Assembly: GCA_938048735.1 (NCBI GenBank)
Contig: CALIUM010000026.1
Location: 1-59,646 of the forward strand
Direction: 5' to 3'
Source of the DNA: an uncultured archaeon
GTDB taxonomy: Archaea > Thermoproteota > Bathyarchaeia > TCS64
Length of the DNA: 59,646 nucleotides
The notes under the pieces were generated by a model, which did no database searches, had not been told where the DNA came from, and saw nothing but the letters and a program-made list of their open reading frames with translations. Shown here piece after piece: positions 1 through 6,654 of this stretch (positions within the stretch are counted from its first letter, which is position 1; each line of letters opens with the position of its first letter). The translations under genes were made by a program, and so were the position numbers.

Positions 1-856
1 CCCTCCCAGACATGAAGATCCCGTTGAGGCTTCCGAAGATGCTGGCTAACCCTATCGAGGCCACCCCCTCCCTCGTGGTCTTTAAGAAAAACTGGTTCTT
101 TCTATGAAATCTAAAGAGTGAGATACAGTAGAACATTATTATTAGGAATAGAATTCCAGCTAGGTAGAACCCCCACCCATCCGCGAGTATCAGCATCGAG
201 ACTGCCACGAATGAGACGGACACGAGCACATCGTTCACAGATGATAGGATGGGATAGACCAGTATGTCCGGGTCCAGCCCCCTCTTATAGGCCTCTATGC
301 CCACGAGGAGGGTTATTGGAATTGAGATGGAGTTGGCGATTATACATGAGATCGTTGGAACCACGCAGTAAATCGGCAGCTGATCAAAAGATGAAACCCT
401 GAAAATCAATCCAAATATGAAAGACGCGATTCCAACGATGATCGTGTCGATGAAGGTAAGAAAAAATATTGCTCTATTAAGATTCAAATAATAATCCGTG
501 TTTCTCCTAAGCCTCGGGAGTATAAGTCCGAGGTGGAGCATCGTTGAGAGGTTACCTGAGTATAGGCCACTCAGGTTCCCCCTGACCGTTAGGATGGGGG
601 GGTATAGGGCGAGGATCCAAGGGTGTTCGGTGAACATGGGGCTTAGAATTGTTACCATGCTTCCTCCCATGAATCCGATGAGGTTTATGGAGAAGGCTAG
701 GAGGGCCTCTACGAAGTTTGATTGACGAATATCTCCCATCCTTTTGATGATCATCCAGGCGCTTTGAAGGGCAATTGAGATATTCTTGAGGACTGACCAT
801 CCCCAAGGCTTCACCCTCCTCAGATGGTTGACTATCCGCTGGAGTCTTTTCTCCAT
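1..856 (-). CDS. MgtE/SLC41-type divalent cation transporter, C-terminal end outside window
   Basis: The minus-strand frame from ATG at 856 stays open to the window edge (about 285 codons seen), so the C-terminus is missing. It is strongly hydrophobic with several membrane helices. A conserved stretch, PPILTVRGNLSGLYSGNLST, about 85-105 residues in resembles the repeated motif of the MgtE/SLC41 integral membrane region, which moves Mg2+ or related divalent cations. No cytoplasmic CBS domain is visible in the part seen. The start is preceded by a purine-rich Shine-Dalgarno stretch (GGAGAGGGG). Family assignment is by motif memory; ion specificity is unknown. Confidence 0.7.
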   Translation of the reverse strand, partial: MEKRLQRIVNHLRRVKPWGWSVLKNISIALQSAWMIIKRMGDIRQSNFVEALLAFSINLIGFMGGSMVTILSPMFTEHPWILALYPPILTVRGNLSGLYSGNLSTMLHLGLILPRLRRNTDYYLNLNRAIFFLTFIDTIIVGIASFIFGLIFRVSSFDQLPIYCVVPTISCIIANSISIPITLLVGIEAYKRGLDPDILVYPILSSVNDVLVSVSFVAVSMLILADGWGFYLAGILFLIIMFYCISLFRFHRKNQFFLKTTREGVASIGLASIFGSLNGIFMSGR

Positions 857-962
857 CCCCTCTCCCCTCCCCACTCATCCTCATCGCCTCTAGATAGAAG
901 GAAGAGATTATTGAGAAGGGACCATCTTTAACTCGCTTAAAAGTTTTATGAGGTTAGGAGAG

Positions 963-1532
963 CTATTTTAAGGCTGGGACCTCCAGGAGGGTATTGTAGA
1001 TGGGGCCTCTCGGTGTCAAGGTGCTCCTCTTCAATCTAAATGAGTCGGCAATGAACCCCCCCATTTCAAGTTCCCTCAACTCCATAATTCTCCTAGATAG
1101 TTTCTCCATGTTTCTCCCTGAGCGGACACGTGCGACCGTGAGATGCGGTGAGAAGCCCCTCCTCTCAGGGGGTAGGCCGCACCTCGCGAGTGCCTGATTT
1201 ATCTTTCCATAAAGGTCTAAGAGTTCCACGTTACCCCTAGCAATACCTATCCAAACAACATTTATCCTCCTCAGGTCAGGGAAGGCCCCAACCCCCTCAA
1301 AGAGGATATTAAAGGGCTGGAAACTTATCGCTGAGAGCTCCATCTTTATCCTCTCGACTAGGTTTTTCTCAATCTCTCCGAGAAAACGTAGGGTTATATG
1401 GAGATTCTCTGGCTCAACTGGTTTGATGTCTGCGTCAGTCTCGGATAGGATCTCCTGGACTTCTATTACCCTCCTCTTTGCATCTCCCTCAGGGATGTCC
1501 ACGGCTACAAATACTCGCAATATCTCTTCCAT
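963..1532 (-). CDS. thpR: RNA 2',3'-cyclic phosphodiesterase (LigT/2H family)
   Basis: The 189-residue protein carries the two HxTx motifs of the 2H phosphoesterase fold: HITLRFLG near residue 45 and HLTVARVR near residue 130. Length and motif spacing fit archaeal ThpR/LigT, a soluble enzyme that opens 2',3'-cyclic phosphates to 2'-phosphates and can join tRNA halves in vitro. This function suits a genome with many tRNA introns, since the splicing endonuclease leaves cyclic phosphate ends. It stands alone, with an AT-rich promoter region upstream. Confidence 0.9.
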   Translation of the reverse strand: MEEILRVFVAVDIPEGDAKRRVIEVQEILSETDADIKPVEPENLHITLRFLGEIEKNLVERIKMELSAISFQPFNILFEGVGAFPDLRRINVVWIGIARGNVELLDLYGKINQALARCGLPPERRGFSPHLTVARVRSGRNMEKLSRRIMELRELEMGGFIADSFRLKRSTLTPRGPIYNTLLEVPALK

Positions 1533-1570
1533 TCAACCCCCTCGAATAAATTCTTAATCGATCAATAAAA

Positions 1571-1578
1571 TATTTAAA
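1571..1578 (-). promoter_or_regulatory. Box A (TATA) of thpR
   Basis: TTTAAATA on the minus strand lies about 40 bases before the thpR ATG, a normal archaeal TATA-box distance with a short leader. Seen by eye only. Confidence 0.4.
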
Positions 1579-1750
1579 AGCCTAACTGATGGGGAAAACA
1601 AACGGATTTATATTATAAGACTATAGATATCACAGGATAAATAAATTTTTGGCGAGCCGGATGATTTATCTAAAAATTTTATTCCATATAGAATTGTATT
1701 CCATAACTTTAGAGTTCTATAGAATTTATTAATTCCAGAAGATCTTTCTC

Positions 1751-1810
1751 TCTATGACATAAATATGAATTTAGCAGTGGAGCCAGAAGAATTCATATTT
1801 ATGTCATAGA
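1751..1810. repeat. Perfect 21-bp inverted repeat (long hairpin)
   Basis: Positions 1751-1771 and 1790-1810 are exact reverse complements over 21 bases with an 18-base loop. After a gap, a further GAAGATC/GATCTTC pair (about 1738-1744 and 1825-1831) flanks it. It sits in an AT-rich, gene-free stretch (1533-1999) in which no coding frame or repeat family was recognised. It could be a small structured RNA, a remnant of a miniature inverted-repeat element, or a protein-binding palindrome. Confidence 0.85.
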
Positions 1811-1999
1811 GGTGTTAGTGCCGCGATCTTCCATCATCTTGGAACCACCTCGTTAATGGCTAAATTCATGGCAGAGTTCTTTGAAATTAATTCACCATTC
1901 TCCAAGGACGATGCAGTGTCATGCTGTTCTCTCAATCCTCTTCCGTGACGGCTTTTAAATATGCAGAAAAGCCAATTTCTGATAATCTAACAAAAGATC

Positions 2000-2218
2000 T
2001 CAGAGATCTAGTGCATTAACCACTTTAACCACTTTTATGGTTCCCTCTCCTCTTGCATTTGGATTGATCACTTCAACATCTACTTCCATCGCTTGAGCAG
2101 ATTCACTTTCTTTATGACCACAATGTCGACGTCCATAAAGATGGAGTTCTTCTGTAACGCTGTTCACCATAATGCGTATATGGGGAATTTCCAAAATAGA
2201 AAGCATGCGAAAAACCAA
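2000..2218 (-). CDS. Small hypothetical protein or gene remnant
   Basis: A 72-codon frame whose C-terminal half (acidic, then VEVINPNARGEGTIKVVKVV) reads like a protein, while the N-terminal part is less convincing. No family is recognised. Several internal Met codons give alternative starts (for example at MVNSVTEEL). It is flanked by the large hairpin and a short tandem repeat in AT-rich DNA, so it may be accessory or decayed. Confidence 0.25.
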   Translation of the reverse strand: MVFRMLSILEIPHIRIMVNSVTEELHLYGRRHCGHKESESAQAMEVDVEVINPNARGEGTIKVVKVVNALDL

Positions 2219-2234
2219 AGAGGAATAATAGGAG

Positions 2235-2266
2235 ACTCTTTACCCAAAAGAGTCTTTACCCAAAAG
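2235..2266. repeat. Two tandem copies of a 16-bp unit
   Basis: ACTCTTTACCCAAAAG (2235-2250) is followed directly by AGTCTTTACCCAAAAG (2251-2266), differing at one position. It lies between tRNA-Arg and the small hypothetical frame. Function unknown; a slippage duplication is the simplest explanation. Confidence 0.7.
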
Positions 2267-2305
2267 GAGCCACAAAAAAGTCCCAAAAAAGTGGAATAAA
2301 ATTTT

Positions 2306-2413
2306 TGGCGGGCCCGGGGGGATTTGAACCCTCGATCTCCGGCTTAGAAGGCCTACACGTCGAGGTTCAACATACCTCGACTCGGTGCCTTTTCCTGACT
2401 TGGCCACGGGCCC
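2306..2413 (-). tRNA. tRNA-Arg(UCU) with a non-canonical intron in the anticodon stem
   Basis: Read on the minus strand: acceptor GGGCCCG pairs with CGGGCCC, discriminator G, CCA encoded (2306-2308), T-loop TTCAAAT. The anticodon loop is CTTCTAA (UCU). The 5' strand of the anticodon stem is split: CCG, then a 30-base insert at about 2353-2382, then GC, which together pair with GCCGG. The insert contains a 7-bp hairpin (GTCGAGG/CCTCGAC). Placement is thus about 29/30 rather than the usual 37/38. The T-stem has one A.C mismatch (50-64). Confidence 0.9.
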
Positions 2414-2471
2414 TCAAACTCTAAATCGGTGTGGATTATAATAAGATTTTCACCATGCTGTTACTGGCTTC

Positions 2472-2651
2472 TTAGGTCCTTCTCCTCTTCTTCTCAGACT
2501 TGAAGATGGTTAGGCTGCAATGGCCGCAGGTATACCTGTCTCCATGGTCAGCCATGAAATAACCCTTCCCACATCTGTTGCAGAAGGGGAGTTTTCTCTC
2601 CAGTTTTCCATCTTTGATTATGTAGAGCCGGTAGATTCCATCCTTAGACAT
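2472..2651 (-). CDS. rps27ae: 30S ribosomal protein S27ae
   Basis: A 59-residue frame begins with ATG at 2651 as [15 protein letters not shown]. It contains a four-cysteine zinc ribbon (CNRC at 24-27 and CGHC at 42-45) and ends in a Lys/Arg-rich tail, as in archaeal S27ae. It binds Zn2+ and is part of the small ribosomal subunit near the decoding region. It abuts rps24e directly (rps24e stop at 2652), the classic archaeal S24e-S27ae pair, so it is the last protein gene of the operon. Confidence 0.95.
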   Translation of the reverse strand: MSKDGIYRLYIIKDGKLERKLPFCNRCGKGYFMADHGDRYTCGHCSLTIFKSEKKRRRT

Positions 2652-2960
2652 TTACTCCTTCTCTCCCTCTTTGCTTCTAATCTCAGCCTTATTACGGTTT
2701 ATTATGTATTTCGGCTCTACAAGCAGGGCTCTTGAGCCTTCCTCATAGATGTGTGCTCGACCAATCGTCCTACGGGTTCCCGTCTGGGTTTCCAGCTTTC
2801 TGATCCATACCCTTTCAAGATCAACCTTCAGTTGGGCGGCCAGCTCTCTCCTCACCCGGTTCCTGCTTGGAGTTGACTCGTCCACTATCTCGAAATAGAT
2901 CTCTCTTCTATCTAGGAGGGGGTTCAACCTAGTTGAGATCATCCTCATCTTCATCTCCAC
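2652..2960 (-). CDS. rps24e: 30S ribosomal protein S24e
   Basis: The 102-residue protein shows the S24e pattern NPLLDRREIYFEIV at 13-26, TPSRNRVRRELAAQL at 30-44, and a C-terminal VEPKYIINRNK. It is a small-subunit ribosomal protein with an RNA-binding alpha/beta fold. The first Met (2960) gives the family-typical MEMK start. The gene overlaps the end of the dephospho-CoA kinase gene by 32 bases, indicating translational coupling in this operon. Confidence 0.95.
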   Translation of the reverse strand: MEMKMRMISTRLNPLLDRREIYFEIVDESTPSRNRVRRELAAQLKVDLERVWIRKLETQTGTRRTIGRAHIYEEGSRALLVEPKYIINRNKAEIRSKEGEKE

Positions 2961-3522
2961 TCTTCCCCATCCGGGCCATGAAGCCCTCAGCCCATTCCTT
3001 CATCTTCCTGTTCACCTCGATCATGACGACCCCGGCATTTGGCTGGCCGTAGACGATGATAGAGCCTAATGGCATCAGTGAGATGAGAGGGATGACCATG
3101 AGGTCCTCCTCACCCTCCACGAGCACAGCCACCCCCCTTTTAAGCTTTACTGCCTCCTCGAGGGCCTCCCAAGCACCTTCCTCGATCATACCGGGCCTGT
3201 TCCTGGTCCTTATCTCGAGCCTGCCCTTTGGCTCTATGGGTTCCACATCTCTTCTCATTATTCTCCCATCGAAGACGATGATATCTGGTTCTAAATGATG
3301 AGCCAATAGGTTTCTGGAGACGAAGTCCCCAACCGATGCGAACATAGGGGGCTTCATGAAAGAGTATATCTCCTCCAATCTTCTAACCGTCTCATCCGAG
3401 CTTCCTTCGATCAATAAACCCAATGGCCTCTTCAACTCCCCACGCATCTCCTCAGGGAGGATCAAGGTCTTCTTCGGATTAACACCAGAGCTGAATTTCC
3501 CACTATCTGACCTTGAGTGCAT
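2929..3522 (-). CDS. GTP-dependent dephospho-CoA kinase (DUF359)
   Basis: The 197-residue protein has the DUF359 features GLLIEGSSDET (35-45), SVGDFVSRNLL, the GEEDLMVIPL acidic motif near 137-146 and VYGQPNAGVVMI. In archaea this family phosphorylates dephospho-CoA with GTP, the last step of CoA synthesis. Its position between spt4 and rps24e is the conserved archaeal arrangement. The start at 3522 overlaps spt4 by 20 bases; an internal start is possible because the first 20 or so residues are poorly conserved in type. Confidence 0.88.
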   Translation of the reverse strand: MHSRSDSGKFSSGVNPKKTLILPEEMRGELKRPLGLLIEGSSDETVRRLEEIYSFMKPPMFASVGDFVSRNLLAHHLEPDIIVFDGRIMRRDVEPIEPKGRLEIRTRNRPGMIEEGAWEALEEAVKLKRGVAVLVEGEEDLMVIPLISLMPLGSIIVYGQPNAGVVMIEVNRKMKEWAEGFMARMGKSGDEDEDDLN

Positions 3523-3688
3523 AAAGGCCCTCCCTCTTCAATCCCAATTTCTCCGCTATCCTGGACTTATCTGGATCGAGGATGATGAGAATTCCAGAAT
3601 AGTCCTCACTTAGGTCAGAACTCCTACAGTTTGGGCATATCTTCTCCTCAGTTATCATGTTACACTGCCTACAAGCTCTCAGGCTCAT
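3503..3688 (-). CDS. spt4: Transcription elongation factor Spt4 (RNAP subunit E'')
   Basis: A 61-residue protein with the zinc ribbon CRQC (6-9) and CPNC (18-21), then WSEDY-like SEDYSGILIILDPDKSRIA, which is the Spt4 signature. Spt4 partners with Spt5 to form the clamp that keeps RNA polymerase processive. It overlaps the rpo7 stop by four bases, so translation is likely coupled. Confidence 0.95.
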   Translation of the reverse strand: MSLRACRQCNMITEEKICPNCRSSDLSEDYSGILIILDPDKSRIAEKLGLKREGLYALKVR

Positions 3689-4260
3689 GAACCTCTAGCC
3701 TTCTTAACCTCCTCAATTATCCACTCCGGTTTTCCTAGGAAGGGTTGGCGGGCCGTTACCCCAATCTTCCCAGAGCTCCTTCCACTTGGGAAGGAGACTG
3801 CGACTATCCTCACCCTGAGTATATCCCCCTTCGTGACTGCTCTCCCACTCTCCTTGCCCCTGAGAACCCCCTGCTTCTCGTCGTAGGAGATGAAGTCGTC
3901 CATGAGCTGCGATACATGGAGTAAAGCGTCTACCGGCCCTATCCTTAGGAAGACCCCGAAGTCTGCGACCTCCACCACCTCCCCCTCCACCACCTCATGC
4001 ATCTCAGGGAAAAAGGTTAGGAGGGTGAAGAGAACTTGGTGATGAGTTCCCCCATCCCCGGGCATTATCCTACCGACTGGATTCACCTCGAGATCTATCA
4101 CCTTTATCACATAGCCGAGATCCTCGTCTACTAGGCCTTCATACTTGCGCTTCAGCTCCTCTAGGGCTGCGGCCTCAAGGGGCTCCCCGAACTTCGAAGG
4201 CTCTATTCGGATGGTGTCCCTGAGGGTCAGGATGTTGAACATATCAGGAATCGCTTCCAT
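3685..4260 (-). CDS. rpo7: DNA-directed RNA polymerase subunit Rpo7 (E')
   Basis: 191 residues. The N-terminal RNP-like domain (MFNILTLRDTIRIEPSKFG..., from residue 7) is followed by an S1 RNA-binding domain (GEVVEVADFGVFLRIGPVDA, about 92-111) and the MDDFISYD loop. Rpo7 pairs with Rpo4 in the polymerase stalk. A good Shine-Dalgarno (AAGGGGG) favours ATG at 4260; homologues usually start at the residue equivalent to Met7 (4242), so the six extra residues may or may not be real. Operon partner of spt4. Confidence 0.95.
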   Translation of the reverse strand: MEAIPDMFNILTLRDTIRIEPSKFGEPLEAAALEELKRKYEGLVDEDLGYVIKVIDLEVNPVGRIMPGDGGTHHQVLFTLLTFFPEMHEVVEGEVVEVADFGVFLRIGPVDALLHVSQLMDDFISYDEKQGVLRGKESGRAVTKGDILRVRIVAVSFPSGRSSGKIGVTARQPFLGKPEWIIEEVKKARGS

Positions 4261-4288
4261 TAAACCCCCTTAGGGAGGATAAAAATGT

Positions 4289-5032
4289 TTATTGGTGTTG
4301 AGGCTTTTTCAGTTCGAGGAAGACCTCAAAGGGATACTGAACCATCTCCCCCTTCAAGCTCTCCCTCCACTCATCCCCAATCGCCACTATTATATAGATC
4401 CCTGCAACCTCGGCTTTCTGCTCCTCAACCATATCGATCAAGCACTTCAACTTCTCGCCCGTCCTGATCACATCATCGATGATCAGTATGCTATCCTTCC
4501 TCCTAAGCGAGGCCTTCGGGACGTAAAGGGTTCTCTTTAAAGCCGAACCCCTCAGGACATACGTCCCCTCAATATACTCGCTTATCCCCACTTCCTTCCT
4601 CTCTTTAGCCACAACCAAGTCGACCTCCAGAAGGTTCGCTACAAGGGTTGCCACGGGGACTCCATCCACGGCGGAGGTTAACACCTTCGTCACCCTGCTC
4701 CCAGCGAACTTCTCAAGGGCATAGTTGGAAGCTATCTTCAGCCATGTCATCTCGGAGACGAGGGGTGTGTTATCAATATATCCATTCTCGTCGAACGTTA
4801 GCTTTCTCTTCAAAGCCTCCTTTATGTTAGTTATCTCCATCAACTTCTCATAGAGCTCTTGAGCCCTCTCGAAACTGGGCAGGACATGCCCCCTCATATA
4901 CCTGCTGAGAATTGGAGGGCTGAGACCTAGATGTTTTGAGAGTTCCTGATAGGTTTGGCTCTCACTGGCGACCCTCAGAAGGTCGGTTATCATCATCCTA
5001 TACCTCAGCTCTCTAACCCTCGTCCCTTTCAC
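4289..5032 (-). CDS. HTH-phosphoribosyltransferase regulator (GfcR-like)
   Basis: 247 residues: an N-terminal helix-turn-helix (about 18-60, YQELSKHLGLSPPILSRYMRG) joined to a type I phosphoribosyltransferase domain with the PRPP loop ILIIDDVIRTGEK near 180-192. Archaeal proteins of this design are orotate- or purine-PRTase-like and act as DNA-binding regulators (GfcR group). Whether this one is catalytic, regulatory or both cannot be told. It is the first gene of the rpo7-spt4 operon, 28 bases upstream of rpo7. Met14 is an alternative start. Confidence 0.85.
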   Translation of the reverse strand: MKGTRVRELRYRMMITDLLRVASESQTYQELSKHLGLSPPILSRYMRGHVLPSFERAQELYEKLMEITNIKEALKRKLTFDENGYIDNTPLVSEMTWLKIASNYALEKFAGSRVTKVLTSAVDGVPVATLVANLLEVDLVVAKERKEVGISEYIEGTYVLRGSALKRTLYVPKASLRRKDSILIIDDVIRTGEKLKCLIDMVEEQKAEVAGIYIIVAIGDEWRESLKGEMVQYPFEVFLELKKPQHQ

Positions 5033-5048
5033 CCTCCTTGAGACCTAA

Positions 5049-5140
5049 CGGGCCTGAGGGGATTTGAACCCCTGACCCCCGGGTATCCTCGACTCTACGT
5101 CTTAAAAGCCCGGCGCTCTACCTTGCTGAGCTACAGGCCC
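5049..5140 (-). tRNA. tRNA-Lys(UUU) with an 18-base canonical intron
   Basis: Acceptor GGGCCTG/CAGGCCC with discriminator G; D-stem GCTC/GAGC; anticodon stem CCGGG/CCCGG; loop CTTTTAA (UUU) interrupted after position 37 by AGACGTAGAGTCGAGGAT (5085-5102); T-arm AGGGG TTCAAAT CCCCT. CCA is not encoded, unlike the other tRNA genes here, so the CCA enzyme at 33995 must add it. A TTTAAA box A lies just upstream on the minus strand. Confidence 0.95.
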
Positions 5141-5177
5141 GATATAATTTAATAAATCTTTAAAGATTTAAAAAGCT

Positions 5178-5193
5178 TCGGACCACGGTCCGA
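5178..5193. promoter_or_regulatory. 16-bp palindrome between divergent tRNA genes
   Basis: TCGGACC-AC-GGTCCGA is a perfect inverted repeat with a 2-base centre, 38 bases upstream of tRNA-Lys and about 100 bases before tRNA-Gly. It may be an operator or a stable small hairpin; no protein can be named. Confidence 0.5.
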
Positions 5194-5295
5194 GGATAAA
5201 TTAACAAAACTATTCTTAAAGTCGGTGAAACGATAATGGGTCTACCTTCTTGGAAAAGACTTTTAAAAGGCTTGGCAAAGATATTTTGAGGCCGT

Positions 5296-5422
5296 GCGGC
5301 CGGAGAAGCCTTTCGGCGGCCGTAGGCGAAGCCTCGGCGGAGTCCAGCCTGGTAAGATTTCAGCCCCCCAAGATCCTCGGGGAGAGCTGAAGACCCGGGT
5401 TCAAATCCCGGCGGCCGCACCA
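5296..5422 (+). tRNA. tRNA-Gly(CCC) with one canonical and one or two 5'-proximal inserts
   Basis: The 3' part is clear: D-arm GTCCAGCCTGGTAAGAT, anticodon stem TCAGC (5360-5364)/GCTGA (5386-5390), loop CCCCC-A with a 14-base intron at 5371-5384, T-arm CCGGG TTCAAAT CCCGG, acceptor CGGCCGC, discriminator A, encoded CCA (5420-5422). The matching 5' acceptor GCGGCCG occurs twice, at 5296-5302 and 5316-5322. Even from the second copy, TA (U8, A9) is separated from the D-stem by about 17 bases (5325-5341). So an insert near position 9/10 is required, and a second 20-base one at 7/8 is possible. Position 33 is C, not the usual U. Confidence 0.75.
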
Positions 5423-5807
5423 TTGTTTGGACAAAACATCAGCACCTTCTACTTGCGCTTCCCGAACAGTTCGAGGCCTTCGATTTTGCATACATATTCA
5501 AATTCGGCTTATATACGCTCGTTAGCCTGAACCGAGGCTGCTTTTCAGACGTAAGGGTCTTGAGCGCTCCGGTTCCACAGCTTGGTGTGAACCGGCGTTT
5601 TCATCGGGTTCCTATGGCCAATCAGCTGCATTAGTGGAGAATGACCTTGGTTTTAAATTATGATCGGCGGCTTAAGTCAAGAACGATCTTCATAATCCAA
5701 TGTTTTAACCCAGCGATCAAAGGAACTTATTTTGTTATGTCTCCTAACAGAAGTGTTATAAATAAATTAATTGATTAGTAATTTGCTGGAAGGAGGTTGT
5801 CATACAA
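5423..5807. other. Gene-free stretch with a candidate structured RNA
   Basis: No coding frame was seen. TTATATA near 5512 resembles a plus-strand box A. About 55 bases further on is a strong hairpin, CCGGTTC-CAC (5569-5578) with GTG-T-GAACCGG (5585-5595). The rest is AT-rich and leads into the next gene. A small non-coding RNA transcribed from here is possible but not identified. Confidence 0.3.
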
Positions 5808-6218
5808 GTGAGGTTGTGGGTGATTCATCCTAAATATCTTGATTGTAGGGGTCTAGTTGCTGTTTGGAGGGAGGGACTTTTGGCAAAGAAGGTTTTGGAG
5901 GGAAAAACTATGGGCTATAGAAATCATCCACAACTCGCAATTTTTAAAGGATATAAAAAGCCCGTTGATTTGATTAATGCTTATTTGTTTCAAATTTATC
6001 TTGAAGCAAGGAGAAGAGGCTATAATTTCGATTTTTCAAAGATAGAGCCCTTAAATTTGAAAGAAGTTGTATCCATTACAAAGGGACAATTGAAAGAAGA
6101 GTTTCAGTTATTACTTGAAAAGTTAAAGGTAAGGGACAAAAGGAAGTTCGAAGAAATAAAGAACTTGGAACTTGATAGTGTAGAGCCAAACGCCATTTTC
6201 AGAGTGATCGAGACATAA
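5808..6218 (+). CDS. Pyrimidine dimer DNA glycosylase (T4 endonuclease V / DenV-like)
   Basis: 136 residues from a GTG start with GGAGG about 12 bases upstream. The N-terminus RLWVIHPKYLDCRGLVAVWR and the later GKTMGYRNHPQLAIFKGY are typical of the pyrimidine-dimer glycosylase family, a base-excision repair enzyme for UV lesions with AP-lyase activity. The T4 enzyme acts through its N-terminal amine. The gene is AT-rich compared with flanking housekeeping genes and sits next to a pseudogene downstream of a tRNA, suggesting acquisition by transfer. Confidence 0.85.
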   Translation: MRLWVIHPKYLDCRGLVAVWREGLLAKKVLEGKTMGYRNHPQLAIFKGYKKPVDLINAYLFQIYLEARRRGYNFDFSKIEPLNLKEVVSITKGQLKEEFQLLLEKLKVRDKRKFEEIKNLELDSVEPNAIFRVIET

Positions 6219-6239
6219 AGGCAGAAATTATAGTTCAGA

Positions 6240-6508
6240 CAAATATGTCATGTATGGGTTAAGGTTAGAATAGGGGATTTTAATTTCAAGCCTACTGGAA
6301 AATCCATAGTTGCTGCTGATGTCGAAAGATTGGAGCTCGAACGAACAAGAGTATGGATAGAGCTGGAGGGGAAGAGCGAAATCTTGCCAGTACTTATCTC
6401 AGACATGATAGAGAGGTGCTAATTGGCGTTACAACCCTAGAAATAGTAGGATTTAAAGTAGACCCACTCACAGGAAAACTCAAAGAATGGACCCTTCTAC
6501 TCCACTGA
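6240..6508 (+). pseudogene. Broken clan AA (retropepsin-like) aspartic protease gene
   Basis: Frame 1 reads (H)VWVKVRIGDFNFKP from 6249 and then VERLELERTRVWIELEGKS to a stop after MIERC. In a shifted frame the sequence continues DREVLIGVTTLEIVGFKVDPLTGKL and ends at 6508. Together these match the start, middle and end of small archaeal clan AA aspartic proteases. The catalytic D-T/S-G segment expected between KP and VERLE is absent and no intact start codon fits. An internal deletion plus a frameshift near 6400-6415 explain it. Not functional. Confidence 0.7.
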
Positions 6509-6654
6509 CAAGTGCGAGGACACGGAGATAACCTCTAAACATTCACCACTCGAGTTTCATTAATATGGTTAAAAACCAGTAAATAAACCTGAACGGCGGA
6601 GATTTCGATAAGGATTTAGAGGGCTTGCCATTTTAATTTTATAAGGTTTGGGCT

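Noticed and set aside
118-884. Several frames over the first 900 bases (118-402 plus, 498-725 plus, 552-884 minus)
   Set aside because: All lie over the incomplete MgtE-like gene in other frames; their composition is Arg/Pro/Ser-rich as expected for shadow frames.
5160-5423. Minus-strand 87-codon frame starting MVRPPGFEPG across tRNA-Gly
   Set aside because: The RPPGFEPG-type peptide is the well-known antisense reading of a tRNA T-arm; the frame lies over the tRNA gene.
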